Source of the DNA: Staphylococcus americanisciuri
Lineage (GTDB): Bacteria; Bacillota; Bacilli; Staphylococcales; Staphylococcaceae
Reading direction: 5' to 3'
Length of the DNA: 64,000 bases
Assembly: GCF_024814435.1 (NCBI RefSeq)
Contig: NZ_JANUXY010000008.1
Coordinates: 1-64,000 of the forward strand
Part shown: in pieces, positions 32,070 through 42,306 of the stretch
Layout of the letters: every line of letters begins with the position of its first letter
Numbering within the stretch: position 1 is the stretch's first letter
The notes under the pieces: generated by a model
The model's input: only the letters and a program-made list of their open reading frames with translations
What the model was told of the DNA's origin: nothing
The model's database searches: none
Translations under genes and position numbers: made by a program

Positions 32070-32619
32070 ACGCCTTTACTTTTTTGCTTCGTACGCCTTT
32101 CACCCAGAAACCGCCATGAATAGTACGTGGTTCATAGGCAATGACAAAGGCTTTTGGATCCAACTGCTTAATCGTGTCCATCAGCTTAAGTTCAAAACGA
32201 CGCGGTGTGAGAATTTGCATTACGAGGCGTTCACCATCACGACCATGCGCACCAAAATGTATCACACCGTAGCCTAAGTCACGTAATTGACGTGGTAAAT
32301 CCATATCTAAATTAACAGTCGTTACATTAACAACTGAATAGCCGAGCGCTAATTTCTCTTCTATCTTCATTCCAACAATAATACCAACAGAAAAACCTAA
32401 TGCATATGCGATAATATTTTGAATCTGGTCAAGACTCGACATAACAAGTCCTAAACCAATTACATAGACAAGTACTTCTACAAAGCTGACGATTGCAGCA
32501 ACATAACGATAGCCTTTCAACGTCAGTATGACACGCATTGTGAGCGCCGTGACATAGGCAACGTTAATCAAAAAGATGGCAATCAACATCAGCCATGGAT
32601 TTTCATTGATGATACTCAT
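32050..32619 (-). CDS. DUF2179 domain membrane protein (UPF0316)
   Basis: 189 residues from ATG 32619, which follows TGAGGGAG; an upstream in-frame GTG lacks one. Three hydrophobic segments in the first 90 residues are followed by a cytoplasmic DUF2179/DUF5698 domain with [21 protein letters not shown] and [21 protein letters not shown]. Similar domains bind nucleotides in YitT-type proteins. Function unknown. Coupled with the NETI gene. Confidence 0.85.
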   Translation of the reverse strand: MSIINENPWLMLIAIFLINVAYVTALTMRVILTLKGYRYVAAIVSFVEVLVYVIGLGLVMSSLDQIQNIIAYALGFSVGIIVGMKIEEKLALGYSVVNVTTVNLDMDLPRQLRDLGYGVIHFGAHGRDGERLVMQILTPRRFELKLMDTIKQLDPKAFVIAYEPRTIHGGFWVKGVRSKKVKAYDTDEI

Positions 32620-32683
32620 AGACTCCCTCACTCTCAGTAAAATCTAGCTTATTTTACCAAGTTGGTGAGGGTTTGTCATTAAC

Positions 32684-33508
32684 TTATTGTTTCGGCCAAG
32701 TAAAACGTGTATAGGCTAATTCACGCTTATGCGCATTGCGTACAAAATGCTTTTCAATCACTTCAGCATCTGCTGGTGTGACAGTCTTGCCTTCTAGATA
32801 GTCATCGATCGCGTCATAAGTCACACCAAGCGCTACTTCATCAGGGAGTTGTGGTTTGTCGTCTTCCAAATCTGCAGTCGGTGCTTTCTCATATAAATGT
32901 GCAGGTGCGCCTAAATATTGAAGCAGCTGGCGCCCTTGTCGTTTATTCAAACCAAATAACGGCGCAATATCCGCAGCACCATCACCATGTTTTGTAAAAA
33001 AGCCTGTGATATTTTCAGCTGAATGATCTGTCCCAACAACAATACCACTTGTATTTGCGGCAATGGCATATTGTACTTTCATACGTTCACGTGCTTTTTC
33101 ATTCCCTTTTTGGAAATCAGTCAACGTAATACCAGCCGCTTTAAGTGCTGCAACACTTTGGTCAACAGCAGGCTGAATATTTACTGTTATCGTACGATTG
33201 GGTTCAATAAATGCCAACGCATCTTCGACATCATCTGCATCACGTTGTACACCATACGGCAGTTTAACCGCAATAAATGTATATGGGTACTCGGCTGTTT
33301 CATTTAACTCATTGACAGCGAGTTGTACGAGTTTTCCTGCCAATGTCGAGTCTTGCCCACCTGAAATGCCTAATACAAGTGTGCGTATAAATGAATGTGC
33401 TTTAACGTATTGCTTGATAAAATCTTTAATCGTTTCAATCATTTCTGCACTATCAATCGTCGGCTCGACTTTCATATCATTGACAATCATTGCTTGCATG
33501 CTATTCAT
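32684..33508 (-). CDS. nadE: Ammonia-dependent NAD+ synthetase
   Basis: 274 residues, standard for NadE. It converts deamido-NAD to NAD+ with ammonia and ATP. The PP-loop [14 protein letters not shown], the [33 protein letters not shown] segment and C-terminal [17 protein letters not shown] are all conserved. The ATG at 33508 follows GGAGG and overlaps the pncB stop by 8 bp; longer in-frame starts have no ribosome site. It acts directly after PncB and the adenylyltransferase NadD in NAD salvage. Confidence 0.96.
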   Translation of the reverse strand: MNSMQAMIVNDMKVEPTIDSAEMIETIKDFIKQYVKAHSFIRTLVLGISGGQDSTLAGKLVQLAVNELNETAEYPYTFIAVKLPYGVQRDADDVEDALAFIEPNRTITVNIQPAVDQSVAALKAAGITLTDFQKGNEKARERMKVQYAIAANTSGIVVGTDHSAENITGFFTKHGDGAADIAPLFGLNKRQGRQLLQYLGAPAHLYEKAPTADLEDDKPQLPDEVALGVTYDAIDDYLEGKTVTPADAEVIEKHFVRNAHKRELAYTRFTWPKQ

Positions 33509-34970
33509 TGAAATCCTCCATCTCTTTAACCTTTTCTGCCACTTCAAAGATACGTTTCTGTTTATTTTCCCAACATGCCGTGCTCAAGTCGACTGGATAC
33601 TCTTCCGGATTTAAATAACGCTTATTTTCATCCCATAACAAGTTCAAGTTGTCTGCCAAGTATGCTTTCGCCTCTTGTTCAGACGGACAATCATATACGC
33701 ATTTCCCATCCACAAAAATATCATGATGTAAATCAACCGCTTCAAACTGCTTAATAAATTTCGTTTTATATGTGTGAATAGGGTGGAACATTTTCAGTGG
33801 TGATTCAGACGCCGGATCTTCATGTTCTAACGTAATATAGTCGCCTTCTGATTTGTTTGTTTTCGTATTGATGATGCGATACACGCGCTTCATGCTTGGT
33901 GTTGTTACCTTTTCAGCATTATTTGACAGTTTAATGCGATCAACATAGTCACCATCTGCATTTTCCACAGCGACCATTTTATATACTGCCCCCAGTGCTG
34001 GTTGTTGATAAGCCGTAATTAATTTGGTACCAACTCCCCAAACGTCCACTGCTGCACCTTGACCTTTCAAGCTGGAAATCGTTGCTTCATCAAGGTCGTT
34101 CGATGCGATGATTTTAGCATCTGGAAAACCAGCGGCATCTAGCATTTTACGTGCTTCTTTAGATAGGTAGGCAATGTCGCCTGAATCCAAACGAATACCG
34201 ATAAAATTAATCTTGTCACCCAATTCTTTGGCAACACGGATTGCATTGGGTACACCTGACTTCAACGTGTGGAATGTATCTACTAAGAAGACACAATTTT
34301 TGTGACGCTCGGCATATTTTTTTAACGCTTCATATTCATCGCCATATGTTTGCACAAAAGCATGCGCATGTGTCCCAGAAACAGGAATATCAAATAATTT
34401 TCCAGCACGAACATTACTTGTTGAATCAAAGCCACCAATAATTGCTGCACGTGCGCCCCACACAGCAGCATCCATCTCATGTGCTCGACGTGTCCCGAAT
34501 TCCATCAACGTGTCATTCGGTGCAACTTGCTTAATCAGGCTTGCTTTTGTTGCGATTAATGTTTGGAAGTTAATAATATTTAATAGTGCTGTTTCAATCA
34601 ATTGTGCTTGAATTAATGGGGCCTCTACACGTAATAATGGCTCGTTATTAAAACATAACTCCCCTTCTTGCATTGAACGGATATTGCCCGTAAATCGTAA
34701 TTCTTTCAAATACGCTAAAAAGTCATCTTGATAACCAATGGATTTTAAATAATCGATATCACTTTGTGTAAAGCGACAATTTTCAACAAAATCAATCACT
34801 CTACGCAATCCATTGAATACTGCATAACCACTCCCAAACGGCATTTTCCTGAAGTACAAATCAAATACCGCTTTACGTTCATGAATGCCGTCAAACCAAT
34901 ACGATTCTGCCATATTAATTTGATACAAATCATTGTGTAGCATTAAACTATCATCATCAAATTGATACAT
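33501..34970 (-). CDS. pncB: Nicotinate phosphoribosyltransferase
   Basis: 489 residues from ATG 34970, behind AGAGGGA; an earlier in-frame ATG lacks a site. It makes nicotinate mononucleotide from nicotinate and PRPP with ATP hydrolysis. Conserved: [27 protein letters not shown] with the phosphorylated-His region, [16 protein letters not shown] and [13 protein letters not shown]. Forms an operon with nadE. Confidence 0.95.
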   Translation of the reverse strand: MYQFDDDSLMLHNDLYQINMAESYWFDGIHERKAVFDLYFRKMPFGSGYAVFNGLRRVIDFVENCRFTQSDIDYLKSIGYQDDFLAYLKELRFTGNIRSMQEGELCFNNEPLLRVEAPLIQAQLIETALLNIINFQTLIATKASLIKQVAPNDTLMEFGTRRAHEMDAAVWGARAAIIGGFDSTSNVRAGKLFDIPVSGTHAHAFVQTYGDEYEALKKYAERHKNCVFLVDTFHTLKSGVPNAIRVAKELGDKINFIGIRLDSGDIAYLSKEARKMLDAAGFPDAKIIASNDLDEATISSLKGQGAAVDVWGVGTKLITAYQQPALGAVYKMVAVENADGDYVDRIKLSNNAEKVTTPSMKRVYRIINTKTNKSEGDYITLEHEDPASESPLKMFHPIHTYKTKFIKQFEAVDLHHDIFVDGKCVYDCPSEQEAKAYLADNLNLLWDENKRYLNPEEYPVDLSTACWENKQKRIFEVAEKVKEMEDFNE

Positions 34971-35220
34971 TATAATATTCCCTCTATTCACCATTTTTTA
35001 ATTTTGCGTTTAGATATCCCCATCATATCACAGATACATGTTAACAGGACAATGAAACTGAATGACGAGACTTGAACATTGAAAGAAACATGTAATCTAA
35101 AGTCAGAGATTCCTGTCCAACTCCCTGTAGTGCTCCCAATTAACAACAAAATCATGACATTCTCTGTTATGACTATCAATAAACCCCAATATTTCACTAT
35201 AATAATGTTGAGGTGGGAAA

Positions 35221-36291
35221 ATGTTACAAAAAGCACGCACATTTATTTCAGACATGTATAAAGAATTGAATCTATCAGAGACAGCATGTGTTGAACGTAT
35301 CGCACAAATTGAACAAGAAATTAAAGACACGGGCACATATCGTCATACAACAGAAGAATTAACATACGGCGCACAAGTAGCATGGCGCCAATCTAATCGC
35401 TGTATTGGGCGTTTATTCTGGGATAAGTTGATTGTTAAAGATGCCCGTGATGTAAAAGATGAAACAACTTTTATTGATACGATTCATGAACATATTCAAA
35501 CCGCAACCAACGGCGGACGCATTAAACCTTACATAACGATATTTGCTCAATCAGATGAAGCAGGTCCTCAAATTTTTAACAATCAATTAATTCGTTACGC
35601 TGGTTATGAAGATAAAGGGGATCCGGGAGAACGAGACGTAACGCAACTTGCAATACATTTGGGGTGGCAAGGAGAAGGTACAGATTTTGATATTTTGCCT
35701 CTCATTTATCAACTTCCAGGACAGCCAATGACATATCATGTGTATCCTAAATCACTCATTATGGAAGTACCGATTCAGCACTCAAACTTTCCAAAAGTGG
35801 CAGATCTAGGGTTAAAATGGTATGCCGTTCCAATCATCTCAAGCATGGACTTGAAAATCGGTGGTATTACATATCCGACCGTTCCTTTTAACGGTTGGTA
35901 TATGGTCAATGAGATTGCAGTGCGTAACTTTACTGATAGCTATCGTTACAATTTGTTAGAAACATTTGCAAAAGCGATGAACTTTGAAACATTGCGTAAC
36001 ACATCATTTAACAAAGACCGCGTGATGGTAGAAATCAATGATGCTGTTTACCAATCTTACAAAAAAGCTGGTGTATCGATGGTCGACCATCTCACTGCCG
36101 CTAAACAATTCGAGCAATTTGAACGCAATGAAGCTGAATGTGGTCGTTCAGTCACTGGCAAATGGTCATGGCTTGCACCACCCCTTTCACCAACACTCAC
36201 TGCAAACTATCATCACGGCTATAACAATGAAATTCGTGAGCCCAATTTTTTTTATAAAGAAAAAACATCTTCTGGGTGTCCTTTCCATTAA
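35221..36291 (+). CDS. nos: Bacterial nitric oxide synthase oxygenase
   Basis: 356 residues, only the oxygenase domain as in other Firmicutes. It makes NO and citrulline from arginine using a separate reductase. The haem-ligating Cys is in [13 protein letters not shown]; the arginine-binding Glu is in [13 protein letters not shown]; the pterin-side [11 protein letters not shown] region is present near the end. Staphylococcal NO protects against oxidative stress and some antibiotics. GAGGTGGG precedes the ATG. It is followed by pheA with a 45-bp gap, as in other staphylococci. Confidence 0.95.
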   Translation: MLQKARTFISDMYKELNLSETACVERIAQIEQEIKDTGTYRHTTEELTYGAQVAWRQSNRCIGRLFWDKLIVKDARDVKDETTFIDTIHEHIQTATNGGRIKPYITIFAQSDEAGPQIFNNQLIRYAGYEDKGDPGERDVTQLAIHLGWQGEGTDFDILPLIYQLPGQPMTYHVYPKSLIMEVPIQHSNFPKVADLGLKWYAVPIISSMDLKIGGITYPTVPFNGWYMVNEIAVRNFTDSYRYNLLETFAKAMNFETLRNTSFNKDRVMVEINDAVYQSYKKAGVSMVDHLTAAKQFEQFERNEAECGRSVTGKWSWLAPPLSPTLTANYHHGYNNEIREPNFFYKEKTSSGCPFH

Positions 36292-36336
36292 CTTCATGTA
36301 CAATAGATGCAAGTTGACTTGAAAGTGAGTGATTGG

Positions 36337-37137
36337 ATGAAATTGTATTATCTCGGTCCTCAAGGTACGTTCTCATATCTTGCGGCACAACAATATTGTG
36401 ATGAACACGAATCAACGACTCTTGTCGCTAAAACACAGCTTTATGAAGTGATGACAGCGCTATTGGATGATCCGCAGAGCCTTGCAATCGTCCCTATTGA
36501 AAATGCGATTGAAGGTACCATTAATATTGTAGCGGATACATTAATTGAGCAACCCTTTACAGTTGTAGACGAAGTTTTACTCGACATTACGTTTGGGCTC
36601 TATGGTCAACAAGGACAACAGCTTAGCGATATTAACAAAGTATATTCTATCGGACCAGCAATTAGCCAAACGCAAAATTTTATTCGCCAGCATCATTTAA
36701 CATATGACTTCACAACGAGTACGATTGCCGCACTAGAACACATTGACAAGACAACTGCAGCAATTATTCCGCTTGGCAGTGGTGAAATGTATGGATTCAC
36801 AGCACTAGCGACACATATTGAAGACTTTACACATAATCAAACACGCTTTCTCGTCTTACAGCATAGAGATTTTGCACCTGAACAACTGGGTGAACACTGC
36901 TTACTTGTTATTACCCCTCAGCGCGATCAACCAGGGCTATTGGCAAGTGTGTTGAACACTTTCGCCTTATTCCATGTAAACCTGTCTTGGATTGAATCGC
37001 GTCCGTTGAAAACACAGCTAGGCATGTATCGCTTTTTCGTACAAGCTGATTGTCCAAATCAACAAGACCTAGACAAAATTATTACCATATTAAAAACATT
37101 AGATTTTGATATACAGTCACTCGGTCGTTTTAAATAA
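36337..37137 (+). CDS. pheA: Prephenate dehydratase
   Basis: 266 residues from ATG 36337 (MKLYYLGPQGTFSYLA); an earlier in-frame ATG lacks a ribosome site. It converts prephenate to phenylpyruvate in phenylalanine synthesis. The catalytic domain shows IVPIENAIEGTIN, the TTSTIAAL segment and the NQTRF motif with the catalytic Thr-Arg-Phe. The C-terminal ACT domain with PGLLASVLNTFA and the ESRP motif binds phenylalanine for feedback inhibition. Probably co-transcribed with nos. Confidence 0.94.
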   Translation: MKLYYLGPQGTFSYLAAQQYCDEHESTTLVAKTQLYEVMTALLDDPQSLAIVPIENAIEGTINIVADTLIEQPFTVVDEVLLDITFGLYGQQGQQLSDINKVYSIGPAISQTQNFIRQHHLTYDFTTSTIAALEHIDKTTAAIIPLGSGEMYGFTALATHIEDFTHNQTRFLVLQHRDFAPEQLGEHCLLVITPQRDQPGLLASVLNTFALFHVNLSWIESRPLKTQLGMYRFFVQADCPNQQDLDKIITILKTLDFDIQSLGRFK

Positions 37138-37148
37138 CACCATAACAT

Positions 37149-37181
37149 ATCCCCCTTCCACACGATTGTGACAAGGGGGAT
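37149..37181. terminator. Bidirectional terminator between pheA and the beta-helix gene
   Basis: ATCCCCCTT pairs perfectly with AAGGGGGAT. It lies between two convergent genes and can serve both, though T-runs are weak. Confidence 0.75.
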
Positions 37182-37186
37182 CTTGC

Positions 37187-38284
37187 TTATATCATGCTTT
37201 TGTCCGTAATATGTTTCTCACGGCACTTAGGTGTTGAAAGCTCACTTTGTAGCGTTAAACCACGGATAGCAGTAAGTGAAATCGGGGCACATTGTCCTTC
37301 AAATACATTCTTTAAAATTTCCACTTTTTCGTGTGGCGACTCGGCATGACTGCGAATGTGAAGCGAGTCTTTCGGTCCAATATTAATAAATGTATTATCT
37401 AGCACACAAAAGTCTTTGCCCCCTTGTTTCACATGTGTATTGCCGTCGAGCGTCCAAGAATTTTTACCTTGATAAACACCTAAGTAGCGAATACCACCCG
37501 CACAGTTGCGAAAGACATTTTGATGAATCAGCGTATGTTTCCCTTTTAGTGGCGTTAACGCATAGTCTTGCATACCATCAAATACATTGTGTTGAATGAC
37601 GACTGTGTTATAAAAATGGTCAACACGACTCGCATGAGAACCAATTGCACGATTCCATGCCTGCATATGCCCTTCATGAGAATTTCCGAAATAACAATTT
37701 TCAATTATCGCATGTTGTGTAATTGTTCCGTCATTATATCCAAACTTTGGAAACGCACCTTTTACAAATAAATCCAGCTGGATCGCCTCTGAGAAAGAAC
37801 GGTCACCATTGACATCGTAAAAACCGAGAAATTCACAACCATGAATATGTACACCATCAAGCCCACAAGCATCGATACCGTGACCACCTACTACATTCTT
37901 AATAGTTACACCACTCACTTCTACTTCTCGCGCATGACCTAAACACATCGCAGTATTATTGTAAGGATAGTGATTGCCGTTCATATCAAACGTTCCACCC
38001 ATAATACGAATATTGCCATGTCCGTCATAATGATGATAACGTCTCAAACTTGAACCATTTTTGAGTAACGCATCTCGCCCCTTACGCAATAATGTTGTTT
38101 CTTTGTCTAACAATAGCGTTGTACCCGCATATATTTTTAACGCTTTAACGATATGATATGTCCCTGCAGGAATATACACCGTAACTGGCCCTTTCTTCGC
38201 TTGGTTCAAGGCTCGTTGTATCCCTATCGTATCTCGCCATTTATTTTGAGTTGTTGCACCAAAATTTAAAACATTTATAACCAA
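37187..38284 (-). CDS. Right-handed parallel beta-helix protein, pectate lyase/GH28-like
   Basis: 365 residues with a TTG start behind AGGAGG. The start INVLNFGATTQNKWRDTIGIQRAL is the Pectate_lyase_3/GH28-related opening (FGA...D...IQ.A). VYIPAGTYHI and repeated short units (ENCYFGNSHEG, IQHNVFDGM, HQNVFRNCAGGI, LDNTFINIG) show a parallel beta-helix. I see no signal peptide, so it should remain in the cytoplasm, odd for a polysaccharide lyase. The catalytic set cannot be fixed by eye. Substrate unknown. Confidence 0.8.
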   Translation of the reverse strand: MVINVLNFGATTQNKWRDTIGIQRALNQAKKGPVTVYIPAGTYHIVKALKIYAGTTLLLDKETTLLRKGRDALLKNGSSLRRYHHYDGHGNIRIMGGTFDMNGNHYPYNNTAMCLGHAREVEVSGVTIKNVVGGHGIDACGLDGVHIHGCEFLGFYDVNGDRSFSEAIQLDLFVKGAFPKFGYNDGTITQHAIIENCYFGNSHEGHMQAWNRAIGSHASRVDHFYNTVVIQHNVFDGMQDYALTPLKGKHTLIHQNVFRNCAGGIRYLGVYQGKNSWTLDGNTHVKQGGKDFCVLDNTFINIGPKDSLHIRSHAESPHEKVEILKNVFEGQCAPISLTAIRGLTLQSELSTPKCREKHITDKSMI

Positions 38285-38370
38285 TTGTGTGGACGCCTCC
38301 TATATAAAAGTTATACTATACATAATAATAGCTTCTTTGTTATATATACCCAAATTTTAGGAGGAACCAC

Positions 38371-38922
38371 ATGACAAAACGTGCATTGTTAATTGTAGAT
38401 TATTCGTATGATTTTATTGCTGATGATGGCAAGTTAACATGCGGAAAAGCTGGGCAACACATTGAATCTTACATTGTCCAACGTATTCAAGATTATGTTG
38501 CACATAGCGACCATATTTTTTTCTTGATGGATTTACACTTTAAGAATGACTCGTATCATCCAGAAACGAAACACTTCCCGCCTCATAATATCGTTGGAAC
38601 ACATGGACGTGAATTATATGGCAAAGTAAAAGTACTGTATGACACTATCAAAACACAAGACAACGTACATTATGTTGATAAGCGCCGTTACGATGCATTT
38701 TATGGCACACCACTTGATGCCTTACTACGAGAACGTCATATCGATACAGTTGAAATTGTAGGTGTTTGTACAGATATTTGTATTTTGCATACCGCTGCAA
38801 GTGCATACAATCTTGGCTACCATATGATTATTCCATCAGCGGGTGTGGCTTCTTTTAACCAAGCTGGTCACGAATGGGCACTATCACACTTTAAAGATAC
38901 TTTAGGCGCAGAGGTAGAATAA
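38371..38922 (+). CDS. pncA: Isochorismatase-family cysteine hydrolase, probable nicotinamidase
   Basis: 183 residues. Catalytic triad is visible: Asp in LLIVDYSYDF, Lys in HYVDKRRYDAF and Cys in VGVCTDICILHTA. The metal-site pattern MDLHF followed by His and FPPHNIVGTHG fits nicotinamidases (DxH...H), which turn nicotinamide into nicotinate. The nearby pncB-nadE operon uses that product. Other isochorismatase-like amidases cannot be excluded. The ATG follows AGGAGG. Confidence 0.8.
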   Translation: MTKRALLIVDYSYDFIADDGKLTCGKAGQHIESYIVQRIQDYVAHSDHIFFLMDLHFKNDSYHPETKHFPPHNIVGTHGRELYGKVKVLYDTIKTQDNVHYVDKRRYDAFYGTPLDALLRERHIDTVEIVGVCTDICILHTAASAYNLGYHMIIPSAGVASFNQAGHEWALSHFKDTLGAEVE

Positions 38923-38978
38923 AACTACATGTGCGTGCTAAAATATGAGTGAGAAACCTATATAAGGAGATTGAAACT

Positions 38979-39905
38979 ATGACAACATATATTTTTGGTC
39001 ATCAAAACCCAGATACTGACGCGATTTCATCAGCAATTATCATGGCAGACTTTGAACAACAAAATGGTAACGCTGAAGCAAAAGCATATCGTTTAGGCGA
39101 TGTAAGCCCTGAGACACAATATGCCTTAGATTACTTCAAAGTATCAGCGCCAGAATTATTAACAGACGACTTAACAGATCAAGATGTTATTTTAGTCGAT
39201 CACAACGAATTCCAACAAAGTGCGGAAACAATTGACAAAGCAGCTGTCAAACACGTCATCGATCACCACCGTATCGCAAACTTTGAAACAGCTGGTCCAT
39301 TGTACTACCGTGCAGAACCTGTAGGCTGTACAGCAACAATTCTTTACAAAATGTACAAAGAAAGAGGCTATGAAATTCGCCCTGAAATTGCAGGTTTAAT
39401 GATTTCAGCGATTATTTCTGACAGCTTATTATTCAAATCACCAACATGTACATCACAAGACGTGAATGCAGCAAAAGCATTAGCAGAAATCGCTGGTGTA
39501 GACCTTGATGCATATGGTCTTGATATGTTAAAAGCAGGTGCATCAACAGCTGACAAGTCTGAAGAACAATTATTAGATGCTGATGCTAAATCATTCAACA
39601 TGGGTGATTACACAGTTCGTATCGGTCAAGTAAACACAGTCGATATCGACGAAGTATTCGCACGTCAAGAAGCACTTGAAAATGCGATGAACAAAGCAAG
39701 TGCGGAAAACGGCTATGACATTTTCGTATTAGCCATTACTGATATTATTAACAGCGACTCTAAAATCTTAGTAGTCGGTGCAGAAAAAGATACAGTCGCA
39801 GCAGCATTTGATACAAAACTTGAAAATAACACAGCATTCTTACCAGGTGTTGTATCACGTAAAAAACAAATCGTACCACCTATTACAACAGCATTAACAC
39901 AATAA
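38979..39905 (+). CDS. ppaC: Manganese-dependent inorganic pyrophosphatase
   Basis: 308 residues from ATG 38979, behind AAGGAG; an earlier in-frame ATG has none. Family II pyrophosphatase of the DHH superfamily, hydrolysing pyrophosphate to phosphate with Mn2+. Motifs: GHQNPDTDAI, VDHNE, VIDHHR and, near the end, the DHHA2 active-site SRKKQ. Codon use is strongly biased, as in highly expressed genes. Confidence 0.96.
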   Translation: MTTYIFGHQNPDTDAISSAIIMADFEQQNGNAEAKAYRLGDVSPETQYALDYFKVSAPELLTDDLTDQDVILVDHNEFQQSAETIDKAAVKHVIDHHRIANFETAGPLYYRAEPVGCTATILYKMYKERGYEIRPEIAGLMISAIISDSLLFKSPTCTSQDVNAAKALAEIAGVDLDAYGLDMLKAGASTADKSEEQLLDADAKSFNMGDYTVRIGQVNTVDIDEVFARQEALENAMNKASAENGYDIFVLAITDIINSDSKILVVGAEKDTVAAAFDTKLENNTAFLPGVVSRKKQIVPPITTALTQ

Positions 39906-39924
39906 TTTATTTCAAAGGGTGTGA

Positions 39925-40209
39925 ATGAGTATGTCATACGATATTCAAGAAATGGATAACAAGTTCTATATCGGAGAAGACGCAAGTGCACCACAAGCAG
40001 AAATTACCTTTATCTATCGTGACGCACATACAATTGATGTTAATCATACGTATGTGTCCCCTGAGTTACGCGGTGGCGGTGTTGCCAAACAATTGTTCAA
40101 CAGCGTGATTGATAAAGCACAACGCGAAAATTTAAAAATCATTCCAACATGTAGCTATGTAAAACGACAGTTTGATAAAGACTCATCACTTTCGCCACTG
40201 AAGGCGTAA
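39925..40209 (+). CDS. Small GNAT-like N-acetyltransferase (YjdJ type)
   Basis: 94 residues. The short GNAT fold of the Yjdj/COG2388 family: FYIGEDASAPQAEITF, NHTYVSPELRGGGVAKQLFNSVIDKA (acetyl-CoA loop RGGGVA) and KIIPTCSYVKRQF. Twenty bases after ppaC and probably co-transcribed. The acceptor is unknown. Confidence 0.85.
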   Translation: MSMSYDIQEMDNKFYIGEDASAPQAEITFIYRDAHTIDVNHTYVSPELRGGGVAKQLFNSVIDKAQRENLKIIPTCSYVKRQFDKDSSLSPLKA

Positions 40210-40216
40210 CATATTG

Positions 40217-40247
40217 AAGGACTGGGCATTTAACGCTCAGTCCTTTT
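40217..40247 (+). terminator. Terminator after ppaC-GNAT
   Basis: AAGGACTGGGC pairs with GCTCAGTCCTTTT, seven bases after the acetyltransferase stop, followed by T residues. Confidence 0.85.
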
Positions 40248-40275
40248 ATACAATCAATTAGAAAGGACTGAATCC

Positions 40276-41655
40276 ATGGCAAATATCCCTGAACAAGTCC
40301 AACAATCGAAAGCCTATTTTCAAACGCATGAAACAAAGTCAATTAAATTTCGGAAAAAGCAATTGAAGCAGTTAGCTAAAAGTATAAAGCAGCATGAATC
40401 TGAGCTGTTAGAAGCACTCAAGACAGACCTTGGCAAAAATGGTGTTGAAGCATATGCCACTGAGATTGGCTATACATTGAGCAGCATTAAACAGATGCAG
40501 AAATCTATTCAAAAATGGAGTAAAAAAGAAGCGGTCGATACGCCCCTATGGTTATTCCCAGCAAAAAGTTTTATCGTGAAAGAACCGCTGGGCACTATTT
40601 TAATTATTGGGCCATTTAACTATCCTTTTCAGTTAGTATTTGAACCACTGATTGGTGCAATCGCAGCTGGTAACACTGCCGTTGTAAAGCCATCTGAACT
40701 CACACCAAATGTCGCAAAAGTCATTGAAGCCATCATTACAGCAACATTTGACTCTAAATATGTATCCGTTGTTCAAGGTGGTGCAGACGCCATTCAAACA
40801 TTACTCAAACAACCTTTCGACCATATTTTCTTTACAGGTAGTGAGCGTGTCGGTAAGATCGTGTATCAAGCGGCAGCCGAGCAACTGATTCCCGTTACAC
40901 TTGAATTGGGTGGTAAATCACCTGTTATGATTGACCGCACAGCTAACCTGAAAGTTGCTAGCGAACGCATCTGTTTCGGGAAGTTCATCAATGCCGGACA
41001 GACGTGTGTTGCACCCGACTACATTTTAATTGACGAGACCGTGAAAGACGACTTTATTCGTGCCTTACGTACGACACTGAAGGAATTTTATGGCGCACAT
41101 CCATTGAGTAGTGAAGACTTAGGACACATCGTCAATGAACGTCATTTTGACCGCCTTGCAGCAATGATGGACGCCCAACAACCACAATGTGTAATCGGTG
41201 GAGAACGTAATGTGGCACAGCGCCGTATTGCTCCGAGCATATATGACAACGTGAAAGCAGATGAGCCGCTGATGCAAGATGAAATCTTTGGTCCCCTACT
41301 GCCAATCATGACTTATACACAACTCGATGATGCGATTCAGTTTGTCCAATCACGACCCAAACCGTTGGCATTGTATTTATTTAGTGAAGATGAAAACGTT
41401 ACTAACCGTGTTCTTAATGAAATCTCCTTTGGCGGTGGCGCGATTAACGATACATTATTACACCTTGCCAATCCAAATCTACCATTTGGCGGAGTCGGCG
41501 CATCAGGTATCGGCCACTATCACGGCAAATACTCATTCGATACCTTTACACATAAAAAATCATATATTTTCAAAACAACAAAACTTGAAACAGGATTATT
41601 ATTCCCACCATATAAAGGGAAATTGAACTATGTCAAACAGCTATTGAAGAAATAA
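40276..41655 (+). CDS. aldH: Class 3 aldehyde dehydrogenase (AlkH/AldH type)
   Basis: 459 residues, NAD(P)-dependent aldehyde oxidation. The family-3 shape is shown by GPFNYPFQLVFEPLIGAI, TGSERVGKIV (nucleotide loop), the catalytic base Glu in VTLELGGKSPV, the nucleophile Cys in NAGQTCVAPDYI, and EIFGPLLPI. A hydrophobic C-terminus is absent or weak, so it is likely soluble. Last backbone gene before the accessory island. Confidence 0.92.
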   Translation: MANIPEQVQQSKAYFQTHETKSIKFRKKQLKQLAKSIKQHESELLEALKTDLGKNGVEAYATEIGYTLSSIKQMQKSIQKWSKKEAVDTPLWLFPAKSFIVKEPLGTILIIGPFNYPFQLVFEPLIGAIAAGNTAVVKPSELTPNVAKVIEAIITATFDSKYVSVVQGGADAIQTLLKQPFDHIFFTGSERVGKIVYQAAAEQLIPVTLELGGKSPVMIDRTANLKVASERICFGKFINAGQTCVAPDYILIDETVKDDFIRALRTTLKEFYGAHPLSSEDLGHIVNERHFDRLAAMMDAQQPQCVIGGERNVAQRRIAPSIYDNVKADEPLMQDEIFGPLLPIMTYTQLDDAIQFVQSRPKPLALYLFSEDENVTNRVLNEISFGGGAINDTLLHLANPNLPFGGVGASGIGHYHGKYSFDTFTHKKSYIFKTTKLETGLLFPPYKGKLNYVKQLLKK

Positions 41656-41660
41656 TATGG

Positions 41661-41703
41661 GAAAAGCCATTAGAATTCACAAATAGAGTTTTAATGGCTT
41701 TTC
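41661..41703 (+). terminator. Terminator of the aldehyde dehydrogenase gene
   Basis: GAAAAGCCATTA pairs with TAATGGCTTTTC around a 19-base loop, 5 bp after the stop. Confidence 0.9.
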
Positions 41704-42015
41704 ATTTATCCTTATGTATAGATGAAATCCATTGTCCAAATGATGATTTACTAGGAAAACTTTTATCCATAACGTGTTTTCCTTTGTATTGGATTGGATA
41801 TATTACTACCTCCAACCAGTATAAAGGATTTTTTTATGCTTGAAGTTAATTTACAGAAAATTTTAGGATAACTAAAGTTTAAACATTCTTATGTGGCACT
41901 AGTTATTTATTTTAAATATTAAAATGTGTAAATTTTCATTGATTTCAAAATATTTACATGGTATATTTTGTATAATCTGATAATTTAGATTACTCTAAAT
42001 AAGGAGGATATACTT
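41704..42015. other. Left border of the accessory island
   Basis: About 300 bp with sharply higher AT content than the core. A short open stretch (about 41719-41843) has no start codon and may be debris. Promoter-like TTGATT and TATATT hexamers 17 bp apart lie near 41938-41966, upstream of a small broken gene. Confidence 0.45.
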
Positions 42016-42245
42016 ATGAAAGCTAAAGATAACTATTCCTTGGAGACAAAAACAAAAAGAAACTAGAAATAAAGATTGGGAAATTGATAGAGTTTTTCAT
42101 GCTACTGTAGTGTATGTTAATTTAATTTCATTTAGAAAAAGCCTTTTAAATACTTTGGATGATACAGAGAAGATATATTTTTCTTTTTCAATGAATCTAT
42201 GCGCGAAGCAGAAAATTTTTTGCATATTTATTATCAGTATTAAAG
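42016..42245 (+). pseudogene. Small decayed gene, function unknown
   Basis: ATG at 42016 follows AAGGAGG, so a real gene once started here (MKAKDNYSLE). It stops after 16 codons. Another frame reads RNKDWEIDRVFHATVVYVNL, then SFRKSLLNTLDDTEKIYFS, and a further slip gives a plausible tail (NESMREAENFLHIYYQY). At least two frameshifts. It lies about 60 bp before the MFS gene. I do not recognise the family. Confidence 0.5.
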
Positions 42246-42306
42246 TCTAATATCAATCTATTCGGTTTAAAAGGAAAATTAGTTATAAATGAGGTGAATC
42301 AGTACT

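Noticed and set aside
34988-35336. Several short frames between pncB and nos
   Set aside because: They lie in the divergent promoter region or inside nos; none has a good ribosome site.
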